A stretch of DNA of 64,000 nt from positions 62,001 to 126,000 of the forward strand of contig JANQPB010000006.1 in assembly GCA_028285495.1 (NCBI GenBank), written 5' to 3'. Source of the DNA: Acidimicrobiales bacterium (GTDB taxonomy: Bacteria; Actinomycetota; Acidimicrobiia; Acidimicrobiales; SZUA-35). Under the pieces are notes generated by a model, which saw only the letters and a list, made by a program, of their open reading frames with translations, ran no database searches and had not been told where the DNA came from. This document shows, one piece after another, positions 37,145 through 44,978 of this stretch. How positions within the stretch are numbered: position 1 is the stretch's first letter; every line of letters begins with the position of its first letter. Made by a program: the position numbers and the translations under genes.

Positions 37145-38304
37145 GCAAGCGACTCGTAGACCGCCGACTCGAGCTCGAGGAACAGGTCGACCGGCCCGGG
37201 ATCGGCGAAGGGGAGGATCTGGCTCATGAGCGCGCCGCCGATGCCGTTCTCGCGGTCGATCCAGAAGAAGCTGTTGGCCAGCCCGGCCCACATCAGGGTG
37301 CCGGCCGGTCGGCCGGTCGCAGCCGGCTGCTCGTTGATCTGGAAGGTCAGGCCCCACGACTTCGGCTCGCCGGGAAAGAACTCGGCGTCGAGCGACAGCG
37401 TCGGATCCTGGGTGACCAGCTTCTCGACCCGGAGGTCGCCGATGTGGTTGGCGGCCATCGTGGCAACCGTGTCGGCGTCGAGGACCCGGGTGCCGTCGAG
37501 CTCGCCGTCGTTGAGGATCATGCGGATGAACCGCCCGTAGTCGCTCATGGTGCCGTTCAGGCCACCGCCACCCATCTCGAACTGTGGGTTGGCCGGCGGC
37601 TCGAGCTCGATCGGGGTCAGGCTGCCGTCCGGCAGTCTGGCGTGGATGGCGGCCGCTCGCTCCAGCATCGACGGCGAGTGGGCGAAGGCGGTGTCGTGCA
37701 TCCCGAGCGGACCGGTCAGGTGGTCGCCCAGGTACTCGCCGAGCGTCTGACCGGTCGCCGCCTCGACCATCTGGCCGGCCCAGTCGATGCCGGTCCCGTA
37801 CTCCCAATCGGTCCCGGGGTCGAAGGCGATCGGCGTCCGCAGGGAGGCGTGCTCGAGGCTGAGGATCGTCGGACAACCGGTGGCCTCGTGCCAGGCGGTC
37901 ATGCCAGCGTTCCAGATGTCGTAGACGAATCCGGACGTGTGGGTGAGCAGGTGGCGGAGCGTGATCGGCGTCGACGGCGGGCGCGTGATCGGCTGGCCGG
38001 CGTCGTCGAAGCCATCGAGCACCTCGATCTGGCCGAGGTCGGGGCAGACCTCGGACGCCGGTGCATCGAGGGAGAGGCGCCCCTGCTCGACGAGCTGCAT
38101 CGCCGCAGCGCCCGTGACCGCCTTGGTCATGGAGAAGATGGCGCCGACCGTCTCGGGCGTCATCGCCACGCCGGATCCGAGTTGCCGCTCGCCCGCCGAC
38201 CCCAGGTAGCGCTCGCCGCTGCGATCGACGACGACCGCCGTGACCCCGGGAACGGCGCCCCGGTCGACTCCGGCCTGCAGGATTGCGTCGAGTTGCTCGT
38301 TCAT
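37141..38304 (-). CDS. Serine hydrolase, class C beta-lactamase/EstB-like
   Basis: A 387-residue serine hydrolase of the beta-lactamase/transpeptidase-like fold. The SxxK motif is Ser58-Met-Thr-Lys61 (GAIFSMTKAVTG), with LRHLLTHTSGF and a tyrosine motif region DWEYGTGIDW. No signal peptide is seen, so it is more likely a cytoplasmic esterase than a beta-lactamase. It is coupled to the cupin gene downstream by a GTGA overlap. Confidence 0.92.
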   Translation of the reverse strand: MNEQLDAILQAGVDRGAVPGVTAVVVDRSGERYLGSAGERQLGSGVAMTPETVGAIFSMTKAVTGAAAMQLVEQGRLSLDAPASEVCPDLGQIEVLDGFDDAGQPITRPPSTPITLRHLLTHTSGFVYDIWNAGMTAWHEATGCPTILSLEHASLRTPIAFDPGTDWEYGTGIDWAGQMVEAATGQTLGEYLGDHLTGPLGMHDTAFAHSPSMLERAAAIHARLPDGSLTPIELEPPANPQFEMGGGGLNGTMSDYGRFIRMILNDGELDGTRVLDADTVATMAANHIGDLRVEKLVTQDPTLSLDAEFFPGEPKSWGLTFQINEQPAATGRPAGTLMWAGLANSFFWIDRENGIGGALMSQILPFADPGPVDLFLELESAVYESLA

Positions 38305-38425
38305 GATGACCCCCTGATTCCACGCGACGATTGCCAGACGATAGGACCGGTCGGCCGCTCGGCTCCAGTTCCGATCGGGCCGGCGAGGACCGCATCGCTA
38401 GACTGGGACTAGGAGGTGCAGGCCC

Positions 38426-39433
38426 GTGTTGCCGTTGTCCGTGCTCGATCTCGCCATGGTGTCGGAGGGGCGCTCCAGCGCCGAGGCGCTCCGCGACACC
38501 ACCGACCTGGCCCGCGTCGCCGACGAGCTCGGCTACCACCGCTTCTGGGTCGCCGAGCATCACAACATGGCGACGGTGGCGAGCACGAGCCCACCGGTAC
38601 TGATGGCGCACCTGGCGGCCAACACCGAGCGGATCCGCATCGGCTCCGGCGGCGTGATGCTGCCGAACCACGCCCCGCTGGCGGTGGCCGAGCAGTTCGC
38701 CCTGCTCGAGGCGCTGCACCCCGGACGGATCGATCTCGGTGTCGGCCGGGCCCCCGGGACGGACCAGATGACGGCGCTGGCGCTGCGCGGCCGGGCCGAC
38801 AATCGCGACGCCGAGGACTTCCCCCGTCACCTGATCGACGTCATGGGCCTCCTGGGCGATCGTCGGACCGAGAGTGGACTGTGGGACCGCTTCCGGGCGA
38901 CGCCGGCGGCGGGCGGCACGCCGTTGGTCGTGCCCCTGGGATCGAGCGGCTTCAGCGCCCAGCTGGCGGGCATCCTCGGCCTGCCCTTCGCCTTCGCCCA
39001 CCACTTCGACATGGGCGGCACGGTCGAGGCGGTGCGGATCTATCGGGAGCACTTCGAGCCGTCGCCGGTCCTCGACGCGCCGTACACGATCGTCACGGCG
39101 TCGACGATCGCGGCCGAGAGCACCGACGAGGCCGAGTGGCTGGCCGGTCCGGCCCGATTGCGCCGCTACGGGATGCGCCACGGTCGGATGCTCCCGCTTG
39201 TGTCGCCGGAGGAGGCCCCGGAGCACCCCGACTTCGCGAACGCCCTCGCCATGCCGTCGTCGTCGTTGCTCGGCACCGCGGACGAGGTGGTCGGCGGGCT
39301 GCAGGCGCTGGCGGAACGGACCGAGGCGTCCGAGCTGATGTTGCACACGCCGACCTACGGCATGGCGGAACGTCGGGTCAGCCTCGAGCTGATCGCCGAG
39401 CGGTGGGGGGTCGCCGCGGCCGTGCCCTCCTGA
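38426..39433 (+). CDS. LLM-class flavin-dependent oxidoreductase
   Basis: A 335-residue luciferase-like monooxygenase barrel (VLDLAMVSEGRSSAEALRDT, FWVAEHHNMATVAS, RIDLGVGRAPGTD). It matches the MsnO8-type FMN or F420-dependent group. GTG at 38426 is chosen because AGGAGG lies 9 bases upstream and TAGACT (38399-38404) can serve as its -10 box. The stop is followed by about 900 bases without a gene. Confidence 0.93.
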   Translation: MLPLSVLDLAMVSEGRSSAEALRDTTDLARVADELGYHRFWVAEHHNMATVASTSPPVLMAHLAANTERIRIGSGGVMLPNHAPLAVAEQFALLEALHPGRIDLGVGRAPGTDQMTALALRGRADNRDAEDFPRHLIDVMGLLGDRRTESGLWDRFRATPAAGGTPLVVPLGSSGFSAQLAGILGLPFAFAHHFDMGGTVEAVRIYREHFEPSPVLDAPYTIVTASTIAAESTDEAEWLAGPARLRRYGMRHGRMLPLVSPEEAPEHPDFANALAMPSSSLLGTADEVVGGLQALAERTEASELMLHTPTYGMAERRVSLELIAERWGVAAAVPS

Positions 39434-39658
39434 CGGGAGCGGGGGAGCGGAGGGCACGACCGGGCGCGGTCGGGTCGGTTGGCGAGGCCGCGCGCCGCCG
39501 TGCGACGGGCCCGACGTGAGGGGACGCCGAGCCAACCCCCGGTCGATCGGCCAACGGAAGCCGAGCCGTCTCGGCCCGGCGGTACGGGCCGACGCGGCGG
39601 CCTGAACCAACCGAACCGCTTCGCTCGAACGGCATCGCCACATCTCGACTCCCCGGGG

Positions 39659-39682
39659 CGGATCGGGTGCGAGCCCGATCCG
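39659..39682. other. 9-bp perfect hairpin downstream of the copy-2 promoter
   Basis: CGGATCGGG (39659-39667) pairs perfectly with CCCGATCCG (39674-39682) around a 6-base loop. It lies 68 bases downstream of the -10 box of the minus-strand promoter at 39750, so it could end a short non-coding RNA. Confidence 0.4.
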
Positions 39683-39749
39683 ATCGACGCAGACCGTGGG
39701 AAGGCGTGCCTTCGAGTCGGCCAACCGGCGACGCGGTGCCGAGATCAAA

Positions 39750-39778
39750 ACGCTATCGAACGATCGTTCAACTGTCAA
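39750..39778 (-). promoter_or_regulatory. Promoter-like element with LexA/TetR-like palindrome in its spacer (copy 2)
   Basis: Read on the minus strand: TTGACA (39773-39778), a 17-base spacer, then TAGCGT (39750-39755). The first 16 spacer bases are TCGAACGATCGTTCAA on the plus strand (39756-39771), one mismatch from TCGAAC-N4-GTTCGA. The geometry equals that at 11690-11718. No gene is evident downstream. Confidence 0.55.
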
Positions 39779-40171
39779 CCCCCGCCTGTGGTCGGGGGCC
39801 CGTCGCCCGGCTGTTCGCACCGCGCCATGGGGGTGGTGACACGCCGTCCCGTCGCGTCGCATTGACATCCATGTCGAACAGGAGCGTCGCCGCAAAGGTC
39901 AAAAAGGCCCTCCCGGCCGCCAACCCGACGCCCCAAAGACCACACGACGTCCCGACGGCCGGTCCTGCAACCCCGGGCCCGTGGGGTCGGCGCGATCGGC
40001 CAGCAGGGTGGCCTGCACCCGCCCGGACCGGGGTGGAACGCAGTCGGTCGTGGACGGTCGGCGGCATGCGGCCACACGTCGCGTTCGTCGACCTCCACAC
40101 CGGGGCCATTGAGTCGAAACCGGGGCCGTCGCGTGACCGCTCATGTCGAAGATTGGAGATGGGAACGGTCG

Positions 40172-40200
40172 TTGCTTCGCCCATTGCGACGACCTAGAGT
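40172..40200 (+). promoter_or_regulatory. Promoter of the polysaccharide locus
   Basis: TTGCTT (40172-40177), a 17-base spacer and TAGAGT (40195-40200) make a good sigma-70-type promoter pointing at the sugar transferase gene. Transcription would start near 40207, giving a leader of about 127 bases. Confidence 0.5.
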
Positions 40201-40206
40201 TCGTGC

Positions 40207-40333
40207 GCTGAGTGGCGCATGGTGAAACCCAGCCGGCTCGGGGCGCCGAATCCCCGGGCCGAACCAGCTAGGTATCCGGGCGCGGGACGCCGCCGGCTCG
40301 CGCCCGGGAACAGGTGGGAGAGGTTCCCGTCGC
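40207..40333 (+). promoter_or_regulatory. Structured leader with two mutually exclusive hairpins
   Basis: A GGGG/CCCC stem (40240-40243 with 40252-40255) is followed by a perfect 9-bp stem (40276-40284 with 40299-40307). A second perfect stem, CGGGAAC (40305-40311) with GTTCCCG (40323-40329), shares bases 40305-40307 with the first. Most of the Shine-Dalgarno sequence GGGAGAGG (40316-40323) lies in the loop of that second stem. This layout suits a riboswitch or protein-controlled leader. Short stretches recall cyclic-di-nucleotide riboswitches, but I cannot assign a class. Confidence 0.45.
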
Positions 40334-41329
40334 ATGTCATCCATGAGCAGTCCGTCGGACACGATCAGGTTGAAGTCGCGCCTGGCCGTGCGTCCGACCG
40401 CCAGGCCGACGCAGACGGCCAGAGGCGACGACGGCTCGACGACGGCGACGATCGATCTCCGCAGCCAGGTCGAAGCCGGCCCGGAGCTCTTCCGCACTGC
40501 CGAGGTCATCGACCGCATCGACGGAACGGCGTCGGGCCGCCCGACCGGGATTACCCGAAGCCGGCGTCCCGCATCGGGCGGGGTCCGCAGCCGGCCTCCG
40601 ACCGAGTCGGACGGGGCCGACGAGCTCACCGCCGACCACAGCCCGAGGATCCGCCTCGACCCGGTTGAGCAGCCGGGTGCGGCGCCAACCGTCGTCCCCC
40701 CACCCGGCGCCTTGACCAGGATCACCGTGCGGACCTTCGACATCGTCGTCGCCCTGATCGGGCTCCTGCTGCTGACGCCCGTGATGGCGCTCGTTGCGCT
40801 CGCCGTGATCGTCGACTCGCCCGGCCCCGTCTTCTACGGCTCGCCCCGGCTCGGGCATCGCCGCACGGTCTTCAAGGCCTGGAAGTTCCGCTCGATGCGT
40901 CCCGAGGCGGAGCGGGAGCTCGAGGAGCTGCTGGCCGACGACCCGACGGCACGCGACGAGTACCAGCGCTACCACAAGCTGCGCCGCGACCCTCGGCTGA
41001 CCCGGGTCGGCATGATCATCCGGCAGGGCAGCCTGGACGAGCTGCCACAGCTGATCAACATCCTGCTCGGCCAGATGAGCGTCGTCGGCCCACGACCGAA
41101 GCTGCTGCGGGACGCCGAGGCCTACGGGCAGCACCTCGACGCCGTGCTCAGCGTGAGGCCAGGCCTCACCGGCCTGTGGCAGGTCAGCGGCCGCAATCGC
41201 CTCCCGATGGCCGATCGGGTCGCCCTCGACCTGCAGTACGTCCGCAAGCGCTCGCTGCTCGGGGACGTCGTCATCTGCGGTCGGACCCTCGTCCAGCTCT
41301 GGCGACCACGGAAGCACGGGGCCTACTGA
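40334..41329 (+). CDS. Polyprenyl-phosphate sugar-1-phosphate transferase (exopolysaccharide initiating)
   Basis: A 331-residue bacterial sugar transferase of the WbaP/ExoY type. It loads the first sugar phosphate onto undecaprenyl phosphate to start a repeat unit. An Arg/Thr-rich, probably disordered N-terminal 125 residues is followed by one membrane segment ([20 protein letters not shown]) and the catalytic core: [44 protein letters not shown] and GPRPKLL, then [14 protein letters not shown]. The ATG at 40334 has GGGAGAGG upstream. The next gene overlaps its stop. Confidence 0.95.
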   Translation: MSSMSSPSDTIRLKSRLAVRPTARPTQTARGDDGSTTATIDLRSQVEAGPELFRTAEVIDRIDGTASGRPTGITRSRRPASGGVRSRPPTESDGADELTADHSPRIRLDPVEQPGAAPTVVPPPGALTRITVRTFDIVVALIGLLLLTPVMALVALAVIVDSPGPVFYGSPRLGHRRTVFKAWKFRSMRPEAERELEELLADDPTARDEYQRYHKLRRDPRLTRVGMIIRQGSLDELPQLINILLGQMSVVGPRPKLLRDAEAYGQHLDAVLSVRPGLTGLWQVSGRNRLPMADRVALDLQYVRKRSLLGDVVICGRTLVQLWRPRKHGAY

Positions 41330-42282
41330 TGGACCGACCGGACCGCACCGCCCCGGAGGCGACGTCAGCGCCGCCGACCGACGGCCCGAACCTGCTGGTC
41401 ATCGGGGCCGCCCGCAGCGGGACGACAGCCCTGTGCACCGCGCTCGCCGACCACCGGGACGTCTTCTTCACCGTGCCGAAGGAGGTGCACTTCTTCGCCA
41501 ACGCCGGTCGGCCGGTCCGCTTCCGCGGCCCCGGCGACGACGTGTCGATCAATCTCGCCCTCGTCACCGACCCCGAGCGGTTCCGGGCCCTGTTCGCCGA
41601 CGCTGGCGACCACCCGATCCGAGGCGAGGGATCGGTGTCGACCCTGTACAGCCCCGAACGGGCCATTCCCGCCATCAACGCCAACGCCAGCCCGGACGTC
41701 CGGCTCGTCGCCGTGCTCCGCCACCCCGCCCAGCGGGCCTACTCGAGCTACCTCTACCTCCGCAGCCGCGGTTTCGAGCGACTGCCGACGTTCGAGCAGG
41801 CCCTCGGCGAGGAGGAGCGGCGCCGCGATGGCGGCTACCACCACCTCTGGCACCTGCGGGCCATGGGCCGCTACGGCGAGCAGCTCCCACCGTTCGTCGA
41901 GGCCTTCGGCGACCGCCTGCTGATCCTCATCCAGGAGGAGTACCGGGAGCGACCGGAGGAGACCCTCGACCGGGTCCACCGGTTCCTCGACCTCGATCCG
42001 CTGCAGCCGTTGCGGGTGCTCGGCGACACCAACCGGGGCGGCGTGCCCCGCAGCGATCTGCTGGTCTCGGTCATGAACGGCATCCGTCGGGCCCCCGGCG
42101 CCAAGCAGCTCGTCCGCACCGCGACCCCCCGGGCCCTGCGGGAGCGGGTGCGGTCGGCCAACCTCGAGCGCCCGGCGATGGACCCGCTCACCGAGGCGAA
42201 GCTGCGGGCCGAGTTCCGCCCCGACGTCGCCGTCGTCGAGGAGCTCCTCGGGCGGACGATCACCGCCTGGCGGCGCCGATGA
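41329..42282 (+). CDS. Sulfotransferase
   Basis: A 317-residue PAPS-dependent sulfotransferase. The 5'-phosphosulfate loop is IGAARSGTTAL (about residues 25-35) and the 3'-phosphate motif is VLRHPAQRAYSSYLYLR. It resembles heparan-sulfate-type and mycobacterial Stf enzymes, which transfer sulfate to a carbohydrate. Its ATG overlaps the sugar-transferase stop (ATG at 41329, TGA 41327-41329) and its own stop overlaps the next ATG (ATGA). It is therefore translationally coupled in a glycan operon, so a sugar acceptor is likely. Confidence 0.93.
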   Translation: MDRPDRTAPEATSAPPTDGPNLLVIGAARSGTTALCTALADHRDVFFTVPKEVHFFANAGRPVRFRGPGDDVSINLALVTDPERFRALFADAGDHPIRGEGSVSTLYSPERAIPAINANASPDVRLVAVLRHPAQRAYSSYLYLRSRGFERLPTFEQALGEEERRRDGGYHHLWHLRAMGRYGEQLPPFVEAFGDRLLILIQEEYRERPEETLDRVHRFLDLDPLQPLRVLGDTNRGGVPRSDLLVSVMNGIRRAPGAKQLVRTATPRALRERVRSANLERPAMDPLTEAKLRAEFRPDVAVVEELLGRTITAWRRR

Positions 42283-43538
42283 GGATCCTGCACATCGTCG
42301 AGGCGACGCTGGCCGGGGTCGGCCGCCATGTCACCGACCTCGCCGGGGCCCAGCGGGAGGTCGGACACGAGGTGGTCGTCGTCTACGGCACCACTCGCGA
42401 GAGCGACGGGTTCAGGCGGGCCCGCAGTGAGCTGGACGGCGTCACCTGGGTACCGATCGACGTCCCGCTGCGGCCCGACCCGTCACTGGCCCGAGCGGCA
42501 CGAACCTCGTGGCGCACGATCCGGACCTTCCGACCGGACGTCGTGCACGGACACTCGACGCTCGGCGGGTTGCTCGCCCGGCTGGCCCCGCCCGGCCCGT
42601 GGCGGATCGTCTACACGCCGAACGCCGTGTACTCGATGAACCCGGACCTCGGCCACCGGCTCCGCCTCGGTGTCGACGTCGTCGAGCGGACCTTGGCCAG
42701 GCGGACCGACACGATCATCGCCGTGTCGCCCGAGGAGCGCGACCATCTGCTCGGCCTCGGCGTCAACGCCCGTCGCATCCGGGTGGTGGCCAACGGGATA
42801 CCGGCGGTGGCCGCGGCCGACCGCAGGTCCGTGCGGAGCTCGCTCGGCGTGCCCCAGGGGGTACCGGTCCTCGGCTTCGTCGGCCGACTCGACCACCAGA
42901 AGGCCCCGCATCACCTGCTCGATGCGTTCGAGATCGTCGCTGCGGCCCGAGGCGACGCACACCTCCTCGTCGTCGGCGACGGGCAGCTCCGGCCCCAGCT
43001 CGAGCGGCGCCTGCGGTCGCGGTCGCCCAGCGTCGCCGACCGGGTTCACCTGGTTGGGGAGCGGCCCGGCACGTGGGCCATGGCTGCGATGGACCTGCTC
43101 GTGCAGCCGAGCCGCTACGAGGGATTCTCGTACGTGCTGATCGAGGCCGCCCACCTCGGGCTGCCGATGGTGGTGAGCTCGGCCGCCGGCTCGGCGCTGC
43201 TCCGGGACGGTCCGGCGGAACTGGTCGAGGTCCCGGTCGGCGACGTCGTCCGCCTTGGCGACGCCTGCCTCCGCTTCCTCGATCGCCGCCCGTCCCGATC
43301 GGGTGGCGCCGCCGACCGGCGGTTCACGATCGAGCGCATGGCCGAGCTGACCGAGCTGGCCTACGCCTCACGACCGTTCGACCTCGACCATCAAGCCGCA
43401 CGCGGCCCGGTCCGTGACCCGACCGGCGCCGCTGATGGGCCCCCCGCCGACACACCGGCCGCAGCCCGCCCGCGCTATCTCCGCATCGTCGACGATCTCG
43501 ACGAGCCGCCCGACCGGTCGTCGAGGACCGAGTCGTGA
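42279..43538 (+). CDS. Family 4 glycosyltransferase (copy A)
   Basis: A 419-residue GT-B fold retaining glycosyltransferase. It begins MRILHIVEATLAGVGRHV, has LGFVGRLDHQKAPHHLL at the hinge and the donor-binding EX7E region QPSRYEGFSYVLIEAAHLG. About 55 residues beyond the fold form an acidic, Pro/Ala-rich tail. ATGA overlap with the sulfotransferase shows coupling. The gene at 44975 encodes a clear paralogue, with matching N terminus, hinge and EX7E motif. Confidence 0.95.
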   Translation: MRILHIVEATLAGVGRHVTDLAGAQREVGHEVVVVYGTTRESDGFRRARSELDGVTWVPIDVPLRPDPSLARAARTSWRTIRTFRPDVVHGHSTLGGLLARLAPPGPWRIVYTPNAVYSMNPDLGHRLRLGVDVVERTLARRTDTIIAVSPEERDHLLGLGVNARRIRVVANGIPAVAAADRRSVRSSLGVPQGVPVLGFVGRLDHQKAPHHLLDAFEIVAAARGDAHLLVVGDGQLRPQLERRLRSRSPSVADRVHLVGERPGTWAMAAMDLLVQPSRYEGFSYVLIEAAHLGLPMVVSSAAGSALLRDGPAELVEVPVGDVVRLGDACLRFLDRRPSRSGGAADRRFTIERMAELTELAYASRPFDLDHQAARGPVRDPTGAADGPPADTPAAARPRYLRIVDDLDEPPDRSSRTES

Positions 43539-43557
43539 CCGAGAGGAGACCCCACTG

Positions 43558-44748
43558 ATGGCCACCGTGGCCATGACCATCGCCGTCCCCGACCTCACCG
43601 GCGCGGCCAGGATGCTGGTCAACTACGCCGTCGCCCTCCGCCGACGGGGCCACGACGTCGTCGTGCTCCACGGTCCCGTCCCGGTCGACGACGACGGGAG
43701 GCCGCAGACGATCGTCGACGGCCTGGCGGCTAACGACGTCACCACCAGGCTGGTGCCACGGCTGCGACGGCCGCTCCCCGGTCTGGCCGAACGCGACGTG
43801 GCCAGGGCCGCCGATGGGGCCGACACGATCGTCGGCTTCAACCAGCGGGATCGGGCGACGGCGGTGCGGGCCGGCGAACGGCTCGGCATTCCGTCGGTGC
43901 TGGCCATCCAGAACCAGCACCGGTTCTGGGGGCCCGGCCCGGTGCCCGCCATCAAGCGTCGCTACTACCGCCGAACGGTCAGTCGATCCGCCACCCTGTC
44001 GGTCTGCACCTCGCCGGCGGTCGAGGAGGAGCTCGTCGACATGGGCGTCACCGGGAGCCGCTGCGTCGTCCTGCCCAACGGCATCGAGATCAACCGGCCA
44101 CGACCGGAGGGCGAGCGGGCCGAGCTGCGTCGCTCGCTCGGCCTCGACCCGGGCGAGCGGATCTTCGTCAACGTCGGCCGCCTCGACGTGCAGAAGGCTC
44201 AGGACCTGCTGATCGAGGCCTGGGCCGCCGCCGGAGCCGCCGACCGGCGGGGTCGGCTGCTGCTGGTCGGCACCACGACCGAGGGCGCGCAGGCCGCAGC
44301 CTCCCAAGCCTTCCGGCACGATCTCGTTCGCCGGGTCGATGCGCTCGACGTCGACGGGTCGGTCGAGTTCCTCGGCTGGCGGAGCGACGTCGACCGCCTG
44401 CTGGCTGCCGCCGACGTGTCCGTCCACCCCGCCCGCTGGGAGGGCTGGCCGCTCGCGGTTCTCGAAGCGATGGCGGCCGGGCTGCCGGTCATCATGAGCG
44501 ACTGCACCGGGGCGCCCGACGGCCACGACCCGGCCCGCAACGGGCCGGTGGTGCCGACCGGCGACGTCGAGGCCTTGACCGCCGCCATCGACGACTTCCT
44601 CGATCGAGCGGACGACGAGCTGCGGGCGATGGGCTCGGCCTGCCGTCGCCTGGTCGAGGAGCGATACGACATCGACCGTATCGGCGACCGGTTCGTCGAT
44701 CTCGTCGAGGGCGTCCTGGCCGATCGAGCGGAGGCCAAGGTCCGATGA
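43558..44748 (+). CDS. Family 4 glycosyltransferase (GalNAc/Gal-transferase-like)
   Basis: A 396-residue GT4 enzyme with a different sequence from its two neighbours. It starts VAMTIAVPDLTGAARMLVNY, has FVNVGRLDVQKAQDLLIEAW, VEFLGWRSDVDRLLAAADV and the EX7E region HPARWEGWPLAVLEAMAAG. It should add a later sugar of the repeat unit. The ATG has GAGAGGAG upstream and lies 19 bases after the previous stop. Confidence 0.95.
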   Translation: MATVAMTIAVPDLTGAARMLVNYAVALRRRGHDVVVLHGPVPVDDDGRPQTIVDGLAANDVTTRLVPRLRRPLPGLAERDVARAADGADTIVGFNQRDRATAVRAGERLGIPSVLAIQNQHRFWGPGPVPAIKRRYYRRTVSRSATLSVCTSPAVEEELVDMGVTGSRCVVLPNGIEINRPRPEGERAELRRSLGLDPGERIFVNVGRLDVQKAQDLLIEAWAAAGAADRRGRLLLVGTTTEGAQAAASQAFRHDLVRRVDALDVDGSVEFLGWRSDVDRLLAAADVSVHPARWEGWPLAVLEAMAAGLPVIMSDCTGAPDGHDPARNGPVVPTGDVEALTAAIDDFLDRADDELRAMGSACRRLVEERYDIDRIGDRFVDLVEGVLADRAEAKVR

Positions 44749-44978
44749 GCGCGAAAGCGTCCCCATTCGGGGCGTCGACGGCCCGGCGGTTCGGGTACAG
44801 TCCAAGCCACAGCCCGACTCCGATCCGCCGATTTCCGGAGTCGACCAGACCTCTTGGTGTGACCCCCCGGCCCGTTCGTCGCGCCCCGTCGGCATCGACG
44901 TGGACGCGCGCCGGTCCGGACGGCGTCGCCGAACTGAGCGACCCGGCGGGGTCATGCGGGAAGGGAGCGTGGACATGA
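44745..44978 (+). CDS. Doubtful 77-codon frame bridging two glycosyltransferase genes
   Basis: This frame starts with ATG overlapping the previous stop (ATGA at 44745) and ends with TGA overlapping the next ATG (ATGA at 44975), exactly as a coupled gene would. Against this, its codons (AAA, CTT, AGA, TTT, GTT, TCA, ACA) are unlike the strongly G/C-ending codons of neighbours, and the protein (basic, Ser/Pro-rich) matches nothing I know. It also contains a TACAGT box and a hairpin. More likely a regulatory spacer. Confidence 0.2.
   Translation: MSAKASPFGASTARRFGYSPSHSPTPIRRFPESTRPLGVTPRPVRRAPSASTWTRAGPDGVAELSDPAGSCGKGAWT
44796..44843 (+). promoter_or_regulatory. Internal promoter-like box and hairpin before glycosyltransferase copy B
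   Basis: TACAGT (44796-44801) could be a -10 box, though no good -35 is seen. It is followed by a perfect 8-bp stem, CGACTCCG (44815-44822) with CGGAGTCG (44836-44843). A CCCC-ATTC-GGGG hairpin (44761-44772) lies upstream and may reduce read-through from the previous gene. Confidence 0.35.

Larger units (their letters stand above)
39434..40333. other. About 900 bp without a convincing gene
   Basis: Open frames on both strands here have low protein character (Arg/Pro/Gly-rich, no motif). The segment holds a 9-bp hairpin (39659-39682), a minus-strand promoter with an embedded operator (39750-39778), a somewhat less GC-rich stretch around 39740-39910, and the promoter and leader of the polysaccharide locus from 40172. 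No tRNA, repeat array or transposon remnant was seen. Confidence 0.6.

Noticed and set aside
36161..39895. A 1244-codon open frame on the minus strand
   Set aside because: Only the last 327 codons look like a protein (the cupin gene). The rest is an antisense shadow of the serine hydrolase and the flavoenzyme, with Arg/Pro/Gly-rich nonsense composition, as is common in very GC-rich DNA.
39667..40197. Possible genes of 130-180 codons on either strand in the gene-free segment
   Set aside because: Arg/Pro-rich translations, no motif, codon use unlike neighbours and no ribosome binding site.
40207..40333. Direct assignment of the leader as a c-di-GMP or c-di-AMP riboswitch
   Set aside because: Only scattered short similarities are visible; key conserved segments of both classes are not clearly present, so the class is left open.
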